This document shows positions 55,714 through 64,000 of a stretch of 64,000 nt of DNA, piece by piece; position 1 is the stretch's first letter, and each line of letters starts with the position of its first letter. Made by a program: the position numbers and the translations under genes. Under the pieces are notes generated by a model that worked only from the letters and a program-made list of their open reading frames with translations, was not told the origin of the DNA and searched no databases. The stretch is from Cephalopachus bancanus (Eukaryota > Chordata > Mammalia > Primates > Tarsiidae): contig JAPVLO010000982.1 in NCBI GenBank assembly GCA_027257055.1, positions 1 to 64,000 of the forward strand, given 5' to 3'.

Positions 55714-58065
55714 TTTTCTTTTTAATTTTTATTGTTAAGACATGGGGCACATTTCAGGGTTATCTATATAAACGTTGATCATGCAGGTACCCTTATTGAT
55801 GAAGTATGTCCCACCCTCCCCTAGGAGTTTCCCCCAACTGCCTACCCCACCTCCCTCCCTTGAAAGTTTCCCACAACTGCCAATTGCTTTCTTATAGCAT
55901 CATAATTGTTCAGGTTCCGTTTATGAGTGAGAACAAATGGAACTCTGTTCTTTGTTTCTGTGATAAATCATTGATTATGATCGACTGCAAATCCATCCAA
56001 GTTGCTGCAAAATCCATATATTTGTACTTCTTTATGCTGCCTAATATTCCTTTGTGTATATGTACCACATTTGTTTAATCCAGTCCAGCTTCGATGGGCA
56101 ACATGGCTGATTCCATGTTTTCACTAGTGTGAATAGAGCTGTAGCAAACATACGTGTGCAGGTATCTTTTTTGTAGAATGATTTGAGTTCTGGGGTATAA
56201 TCCCAAGGAGTCATATAGAAGGTCAATTTCTATTTCTTTCAGAAATCTTCACACTGTTTTCCAAGAGGTTGTACAAGTTTGCATTCCCACCAGCAGTGTA
56301 GAAGTGTTCCTTTTAGCCACATTCCTGCCAGCATCTATTGTTGTTTGTTTTATTAATGATGGCCATTCTTACAGGGGTTAGGTGGTATCAGTGTGGCTTT
56401 GATATGCATTTCTCTGATGATGAGTAAGGCTGAGCACTTTTCCATGTGTCTGTTGGCTGCCAGTGTATCTTTTGAGAAGTGCCTATTAGTGTCTTTTGCC
56501 TATTTTTTAAGGGGGCTGTTTTATTTTATTTTTTTCCTTTCAGTGCATTTGTGTTCCTTGTAGATCCTAGATGTTAGGCCTTTGTCAGATAAAGAGTTGG
56601 CAAATATTTTTTTCCCATTCTGTGGGCTGTCTCCCTCCTCTCTCAAAGGTTTATTTTGCTTTACAGAAGCTTGTTAATTTGATGAGGTCCCACTTGTCTA
56701 TTATATTTCTTAAGATATTGACCTGTAGCATTCTGAATAGGAATTGCTTCCCATTTCAAATTTCCATAAGGGTGTCTCCTTTGTTTTTTAAGATTCTTAT
56801 AGTGTGAGGTTTTAAATTTAGGTCCTTGATCCATTTACAATTAATTTTTGTGTATGGTGATAGGTAGGGGCCCAGTTTCTATCTTCTGCATGAGGTCAGC
56901 CAGGTTTCCCAGCACCATTTACTGAACAGGTTCGCCTCTCCCCAGTGGTTGTTGGAGGCTTTATCAAAGATGAGCTGGTTGAGGAATTGAGACTTTGCTT
57001 CTGGAATCTCTCTCCTGTTTTATTGGTCTGTGTGCCTGTTCTTGTACCAATGCCAGGCTGTTTTGATTACTGTAGCCTTATAGTAAAGTTTGAAGCCTGG
57101 AAGTATGATACCTCCTGCTTGGTTCCTTTGCTAAGAATTTTCTTGGCTATTCATGGTTGTTTATGTCTTCATATAAATTTATGTATTGTTCTTTCCAGGT
57201 CTGAGAAGAATGATGTTGGTAACTTAATGGGTATTGCATTGAATCTGTAGATTACTTTTGGTAGGATGGATATCTTAACAATGTTGAATCTTCCTACCCA
57301 TGTGCATTGAATATTTTTCCATTTGTTTGTATCTTCTTGGATTTCTTTAAGCAGTGTTTTGTAATTCTCACTGTAAAGGTCTTTTCACTTCTCTGGTTAG
57401 GAAGATGCCGAGGTATTTCTTTCTCCCCCCGCCCCGTGGCTATTGTGAATGGGATTCTGCTTCTTATCTGGATCTCTGCCTACTTGTTGTTAGTGTATAG
57501 GAATGCAACTGTCTTTTGCACATTTATTTCATACCCTGAGACTTTTCCAAAGTCTTTTATTGGTGCAAGCAGGTTTTTGACAGATTCTCTTGGATTTTCA
57601 AGGTATAGAATCATATCATCAACAAAGAGGGATAACTTGACTTTGTCTTATTTGGATACCCCTGATTTCCTTCTCTTGTCTAATTGTCTGAGCTAGGACT
57701 TCCAACACAATATTGAACAAAAGGGGCGAGAGTGGACTGCCTTTTCTTTTTCCAGTTTTCTGGGTAAATGGCTCCAATTTCTGTCTGTTTAGTATTATGC
57801 TGACTGTGGGTTTCTCATAGATGGCTCTTAGTATTTTGAGGAATGTTCCATCTATGCCTAGATATTTGGGGACTTTTATCAAGAGGGGGTACTAGATTTT
57901 ATCAAAAGCTTTTTCTGCATCTGATGATACAGTGTGGTTTTTGTTTTTACGTCTTTAATTTATTTAATTTAATGGTCTTACAAATAATTTAATGGTCTTA
58001 CAAATGTTCAACCAGGCTTGCTTCCCAGGAATGAAGCCTACTTGGTTGTTGTGGATGATTTTTTT
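55714..58065 (-). mobile_element. L1-F: ORF2 3' half, antisense, cut by L1-G
   Basis: 3' end (AAGACATGGGGCACATTTCA) to RT ([12 protein letters not shown] text at 57619-57882: [14 protein letters not shown]). The break at 58065 falls inside ORF2, where L1-G begins. A 22-bp tandem duplication (AATTTAATGGTCTTACAAAT) occurs at 57965-58007. Confidence 0.82.
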
Positions 58066-58372
58066 AAATAATATTTTTTATTATGATATTATGGGGTACA
58101 GTTAAGGGTTAGGTATACAAATATGCTTCATCCAGGCACCTTGTTGATAAGAGGTGTCTCCCTGTCCCCAGACAGATATTTACTACCATTAATCCCATCT
58201 CCCTTTGCCTCCCCCCCATAGTTTCCCACCACTGTCAGTCATTTTCTTACGGTAATACATAGGATGATCTAGGTCCACTATATGAGTGAGAACATGTGAT
58301 ACTAAGATCTTTGTTTCTGTGAGAGGTCACTCAGTATTATAGACTCGAGTTCCATCCAGGTTGCTGTGAAAT

Positions 58373-61300
58373 TCATGATTGTTCTTTTTTATGGCTGCAT
58401 AGTATTCCATCGTGTATATGTACCACTTTATTTTTATTCCAGTCCTCTTTTGATGGACAGCATGGTTGCTTCCAGGTTCTTGCTATTGTGAACAATGCTG
58501 CAATACACATACGTGTGCAGGTATCTTTTTTTATAGAGTGATTTGAGTTCTTCAGGCTATACTTCCAGTAGGGGGATTGTGGGATCATATGGGAGGTTGA
58601 TATTTAGAGCTTTTATGAATTGCCACACTGCTTTCCACAGAGGTTGCACTACTTTACACTCCCACTAACAGTGTGCCTTTTGGCACACCCTCTCCAGCAA
58701 CTGTTATTTTTTAAGTTATTGATAATTGCTATTCTGACTGGAGTTAGGTGGTATCCCAGTCTAGTTTTGATTTGCATCTCCCAGATGATTAAGTGAGGTT
58801 GAACATTTCTTAATGTGTATTTGTCTGCTCGGATGACTTCCTTTGTGAAGTGTCTGTTCATATCTTTTGCCATGTTATAATGGGATTGTTTTTTTTCTTT
58901 TCAGCACGTTTGAGTTCCTCGTAGATCCAAGATGTTAAGCCTTTGTCAGACCTAGAGTTCGCAAATACTTTTTCCCAGTCAGTAGCCTATCTCCGTGCTC
59001 TCTTGATGGTTTCTTTGGCTTTGCAGAAGCTTGTCAGTTTAATAAGGTCCCACTTGTCTATCTTTTCTCTTATGGCCTGTGGGTTTTGGGGTTTGATCAG
59101 GAATTCGATGGCATTTTCTAAGGTTCTTATGGTTTGAGGTTTTACATTTAGGTCTCTGATCCATTTGGAGTTAATTTTTATGTATGGGGATAGATAGGGG
59201 TCAGGTTTCAATCTTCTGCATGTGGTCAGCCAGTTTTCCCAGCACCATTTACTGAATAGGTTCTCCTCTCCCCAGTGGTAGGTGGTGGAGGGTTTGTCAA
59301 AGATGAGTTGGTTGAGAAATTGAGGTTTTGCTTCTGGAATCTCAATTCTATTCCATTGTTCTATATGCCTGTTCCTATACCAATACCAAGCTCTTTTGAT
59401 GATTGTAGCTTTATACTAAAGTTTGAAGTCTTATCATGTGATACCACCTGTTTTGTTTTTTGTTTGTTTGTTTGTTTTGTTTTGTTTTGTTGAGGATTGT
59501 TCTAGCTATTCTTGGTCGTTTGTGTTTCCATAGAATTCTTTTGTTGTTTTTTTCAAGGTCTGAGAATAATGTTGCTGGTAATTTGATGGGTATTGCATTA
59601 AATCTGTAGATTGCCCTAGGTAGGATGGACATCTTCATAATGTTGATTCTTCCAATCCATGAGCATGTGATATTTTTCCACTTGTTTGTGTCATCTTTGA
59701 TTTCTTTGAGCAGTGTTTTGTAGTTTTCATTGTAAAAGTCTTTCACGTCTCTGGTAAGGAACATGCCAAGGAATTTCATTTGTGTGTGTGTGTGTGGCTA
59801 TTGTGAATGGAATTGTGCTTTTTATTTGGGTTTCTATTGTTTATTATTGGTGTAAAGAAATGCGGTTGTCTTTTGCACATTTATTTTGTATCCTGAGACT
59901 TTGCCAAAGGCCTTTATCAGTGTAAGGAGGTTTTTGACAGATTCTCTTGAGTTTTCAAGGTACACAACCATGTCATCTGCAAAGAGAGATAACTTGACTT
60001 CCTCTTTTCCTATTTGGATACCCCGGTTGCCTTCTCTTTTCTGATTGCTCTAGCCAGGACTTCCAATACTATATTGAAGGGGGGTGGTGAGAGTGGGCAT
60101 CCTTGTCTTGTTCCAGTTTTCAGGGGAAATGGTTCCAATTTTTGCCCATTTAGGAGTGTGCAGGCTGTGGGTTTCTCATGGATGGCTTTTACTATTTTGA
60201 GTTATGTTCCCTGTATGCCTAGATGTTCAAGCATTTTTATCAAGAAGCGCTTCTGGATTTTATCAAAAGCTTTTTCTGCATCTAATGATATAATCATGTG
60301 TTTTTTGTTTTCACATCTGTTGATGTATTTAATTACATTTATGGTTTTATGAATGTTGAACCAGCCTTGCATCCCAGGGATGAAGCCCACTTGGTTATGA
60401 TGGATGATATTTGAGATGTGTTGTTGAATTCAGTTTGCGAGGATCTTTTTGAGAATTTTAGCATCTATGTTCATCAAAGATATTGGCCTATAGTTTCTTC
60501 TTTGTTGTGTCTTTACCTGGCTTGGGTATCAATGTGATGTTAGCTTCATAAAATGATTTGGGGAGAGTTCTATCTTTCTCAATCACCTAGAATACCTTCA
60601 GTATGATAGGTATCAGCTCCTCCTTAAATGTCTTGTAGAATTCTGCTGGAAAGCCATCTGGTCCAGGACTTTTTTTGGTGTAAGTTTTCTTATTATGTAG
60701 TCCATTTCCTTGATTATTATTGGTCTATTTAGGGTCTCAATTTCTTCTTGTTTCAACCAAGGCAGATTGTGTGATGACAGAAAGTCCTCCATTTCCTTAA
60801 GGTTTTCAAGTTTGTTTCCATACAAGTGTACATAGTAGTCTCTAATGATCTTTTATATTTCTTCAGGGTCACATGTAACTTCATCTTTTGTGTTTCTGAT
60901 TGTGCTTTTTTGGGTTTTTTCTCTCTTTTTCTTGGTCAGTCTAGCTAGGGGACTATCTATCTTGCTTTTCCTTTTGAAGAACCAGCTTTTTTTTTCATTG
61001 ATTTTTTTGTATTATCTTTTGGTCTTCTATGTCCTGGATATGGGTTTTTATTTTGGTGATCTGGATTCTCCTGCTGAAATTAGGGTTTTTGTGCTCATAC
61101 TTTTCCTGCTTCATTAGGTGGCTTGTTAGGCTGTTAATTTGGGATCCTTCTATTTTCTTCTTGTGCATTTGTAGGGATATAAATTCCCCACTTACTACAG
61201 CTTTCATGGCATCCCAGAGATTTTGGTAAGAAGTTTCTTCATTTTCATTTGTTTCCAGGTATCTTTTGATCTCTGTTTTGATTTCATCATTGACCCAAGA

Positions 61301-62101
61301 GTTGTTTAGCATCATACTTTTGTGTCCATGTCTTTGTGGGTTTTGGGGGACCTTGTTGGTATTAATCTTTATTTTTACTCTACTGTGGTTTGAGCAGGTT
61401 CATGGTAAAATTTTGGTCCTTTTAAATTTGTTTATGTTTGATTTATGGCTAAGTATGTGGTCAATCTTAGGATATGTTACATGTGGTGATGAGTAGAATG
61501 TGTATTCTGTGGTCTTTGGATGGAGTGTTGTGTAGTTATTAAGTACATTTGGTCAAGAGTCACATTGAGGATCCAGATCGCATTGCTGATTTTTTGTCCT
61601 GATGATCTGTCTAGGGGTTGTGAGTGGGGTATTAAAGTCCCTAGTTATGATGGTGTTAGAGTCAATATCTTTCTTTAGTTTTCCTAGAAGCTGCTTTATG
61701 AAAGTTGTTGCTCCTATGTTGGGTACATATATGTTTAAAATAGTTATTTCTTATTGATGGTGTGAACCTTTTATCATTATGTCGTGGCCCTACGTATCTA
61801 TTTTAATTTTTGATAGCTTAAATGATGTTTTGTCTGAAACTAGGATTGCGACTTCTTCTTTCTTTTGTGTTCCATTCACCTGAAAATTGGTTTCTCATCC
61901 TCTTACTTTGAGTCTGTGCCTGTCCTTTCTTGTAAGATGAGCCTCTTGAAGGCAATATATTGTTGCCTGGTGGTATTTTGTCCATTTTCCTATTCTATGT
62001 CTTTTCAGTGGTGCATTTAGTCCATTCACATTCAGGCTAATTATTGAAATGTGAGAGTTTGTCCTTATCATAGATTTCTTATAGAGTTGTTGTTCTTCCA
62101 C
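58373..62101 (-). pseudogene. L1-G ORF2, frameshifted
   Basis: Endonuclease start at 62101-61895 (SIISLNVNGLNAPLKRHR, LQEAHLTRK), linker at 61315-60995, RT part at 60390-60202 ([12 protein letters not shown]), C-terminal parts at 59779-59411 ([10 protein letters not shown] after a poly-T-related break) and 59211-58373. A (TTTG)n expansion near 59457-59492 and a (TG)n run near 59780-59795 break the frame. Confidence 0.87.
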
Positions 62102-62199
62102 TTAGTTTTTGGTCTTTTTTTGGTTTGGGGGTTGGTTCATGTGTATTTTATTCTTTTTCCTGTACTCTTGTGAAGAATGTTGTTCTTGTTTCTTTTTCT

Positions 62200-63110
62200 T
62201 CTGTGATTAGTACTTTCTTAAGTGTTTCATGTAGAGGTGGTCTGGTGGCAGTGTAAGCTCTTGGGGGTTAGATATGTGGGAAAGATTTTAATTCTCCCTC
62301 ACTGATGATGCTTAGCTTGTCTGGGTAGGTTATTCTAGCTTGAAGTTGTTTGTCTTTTAGAACTTTGAAGATAGGGCTCCCAGCTCTCCTAGCCTGCAGG
62401 GTTTCTGTAGATAAATCTGCCGCTATTCTAATTGGTCTTCCATGGTAGGTAATCTGGCCTTTTTCTCTTGTTGCCTTTAGGATTTTTTCTTTTATACCTA
62501 CTCTGTTTAGGCAAATTATTATGTGTCTAGGAGTTGGTCTTCTCATTTGTTGTCTTACAGGGGTTCTCTGAATCTCTTGTTTTTGAATTTTTGCATCACT
62601 GATTAGGTAAGGGAAGTGTTCTTGAATAATCTCATGGAAAGTTTGTTCCAGTGTGGTCTCTGTCTCTCTTTCTGTCTCAGGAAGGCCAATTACTCTTAGG
62701 TTTGGTCTCTTGAAGTAATCGCTTATGTCTTGAAGGTTTGTTCTGTCTTTTTGAGCTTGTTTTCTGTGTTTTTAACAGTTTGTGTTAGTTCTATATTTTG
62801 GTTCCAAAGCTCTGAGATTCTTTCTTCTTCTTGGGTAATTCTGCTTTCCATGCTTATCAGTTTTTTATTTATTTCATTCACAGTATTCTTTATTACTGCT
62901 ATCTCAGTTATCAGCTCCTTTCTAATTTCTTCTTGTCTCTCCTCAATTCTTTTTAATCTCTCCATTAATGTTTTGATATCTAGGTTTGTAGTTTGAGACT
63001 AGTCATTCTGGGGGCTCTTCATTGTTTGCATTCCAAAATCAGTTTTCTCAGTGTCTGCCCTCCCAGGGGTCTGTGAGAGACCCATATTCTTCTTTTGGTT
63101 TTTCTTCATT
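62200..63110 (-). pseudogene. L1-G ORF1, frameshifted
   Basis: C-terminal domain at 62546-62268 (HIIICLNRVGIKEKILKA, GQITYHGRPIRIAADLS) and coiled coil at 62965-62723 (ERLKRIEERQEEIRKELI). The RRM between them is out of frame. Confidence 0.83.
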
Positions 63111-64000
63111 TGTGTTGGGTTTTCTCTCTCCCCCCCCCTTTCTCTCCCCTTCTTCAATTCTGTTTTTCATTAAGGTGGCATTTATTTTGCTTCATTTGTG
63201 CAATCTCCTGTTCTTCCTAATGAGGTCCTCTGTCTTTGTTCACTTTTGAGTTTGGAGTATGGGCTGCAGGCTGTACTTTTTGCAGTTTTGAGGCTTAATT
63301 GAGGCGGAAGCTGTGATTCAGAATCTATATGCTGATTCCAGCATCCGCCAACCAGTGTATGAGCCAACTGGAACCTATTTCTCACTGCCTTACAATCTGT
63401 CTGTGCAGTGGTTTGTAGGTTTGGCCCCTGGAGCAAAAGGAGGTACAACAGAGAAAAATAATGGAGGTTGTGGGAGTCAATAGGAAGTTAGAGAGATGAG
63501 GGAGAGGGAAAACAGACATACATACCAACTAACAGGTGAGAAGGAGATACAAGGCCGGAGAAAATTGAAAAAACATGCAAGCAAAATTCCCTAAGGAATA
63601 CTGATAGCTGCACAAAGACAGACCAATAAAATAATGCCTATTGATGCATTTTGCCTAACACAAACAGATAGTGTAAGTCAAAAAGCAAACAAAAGTGAGC
63701 TAAACCAACAGTCAAAATGATAAAGTCAAAATAAGAAATCAGACTATCTCTGGAATCTTTCCTGTCTAAAGTCTCTTCAGCTCTGATCTCCAGCCTCTCC
63801 ACTTTGCTTTCATTGCAGACAGCTAGATTTACTTGCAGCTTGGGTTTGTTCTTTTAGTCTGCTACCTGGGAAGTCTGCAACACTTAGTTGCCTTTGATTC
63901 AGCATAGGGGAGGGGCTTTGTCTCCTGTTTTGCGATGTTACTTTAGGAACTGAAGTGTATGCTGCTCATGCGTTGGCAGGGCAATGCAAGCCTCTGCCTG

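Larger units (their letters stand above)
58066..64000 (-). mobile_element. L1-G: near-full-length antisense LINE-1, runs off the right edge
   Basis: 3' end at 58066 (ATTATGATATTATGGGGTAC), ORF2 58373-62101, ORF1 about 62200-63110, 5' UTR from 63110 to the window end, where GGGGAGGGGCTTTGTCTCCT and GGCAGGGCAATGCAAGCCTC match the start of the first monomer of L1-C. The 5' end lies outside. Confidence 0.9.

Noticed and set aside
1..64000. tRNA, rRNA, CRISPR or bacterial operon features
   Set aside because: None seen; spaced repeats are all explained by L1, LTR, Alu or microsatellite sequence.

Overview
The window looks like a Y-chromosome-style block of a non-anthropoid primate genome (strepsirrhine or possibly tarsier; I cannot resolve which). 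Dimeric Alu-type SINEs, an older AluJ-like copy and L1PB-like L1 tails indicate a primate. The abundant younger L1s share a 3' end (reading GGGTACA..AGGGTTAGGTATAC on the + strand) that is not the human L1PA type. There is no sign of prokaryotic or CRISPR content.

The only host gene is on the + strand between 28060 and 43064. Five exons with canonical AG/GT borders (28060-28226, 36690-36835, 40080-40157, 40360-40516, 42773-43064) join into an uninterrupted 279-codon frame ending in a stop. It encodes the C-terminal part of BCOR (BCL6 corepressor): ankyrin repeats, an acidic linker and the PUFD domain that binds PCGF1 in the PRC1.1 Polycomb complex. A 3' UTR with two AATAAA signals follows. 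The protein differs from remembered human BCOR at many positions that are normally very conserved, yet introns, splice sites and frame are kept. With the L1-dense surroundings this suggests the Y-linked gametolog (BCORY; the human copy, BCORP1, is a pseudogene) rather than X-linked BCOR. The upstream exons are not visible in the 28 kb to the left.

Layout. 1-3117: 5' part of an old antisense L1 with tandem 5'-UTR units. 3118-6010: antisense class I (gamma-like) ERV pol remnants. 6011-11990: rearranged antisense L1 split by a solo LTR with a 4-bp target duplication. 12057-18733: nearly full-length antisense L1 with target duplications, ORF1, ORF2 and two tandem ~394-bp promoter units. 18734-20909: old repeat plus LTR-like material. 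20904-27660: betaretrovirus-like (ERV2) provirus on the - strand with both LTRs, a tRNA-Lys3-like primer site, polypurine tract, and gag, pol and env remnants, carrying two Alus and an isolated L1 5' UTR. 28-43 kb: the BCOR-like gene, its introns filled with old L1 pieces, a MaLR LTR, a solo ERV1 LTR, Alus and a mariner-like transposon. 44.7-50.6 kb: another long antisense L1. 50.6-55.4 kb: older L1 fragments with insertions. 55.4-64 kb: three nested antisense L1s, the last running off the right edge.

Nearly every young L1 is antisense to the gene. None of the L1 or ERV genes examined is intact; all carry frame breaks, deletions or insertions. The coordinates of repeat borders are by eye and usually good to 10-50 bp, except where a target-site duplication or splice site fixes them.
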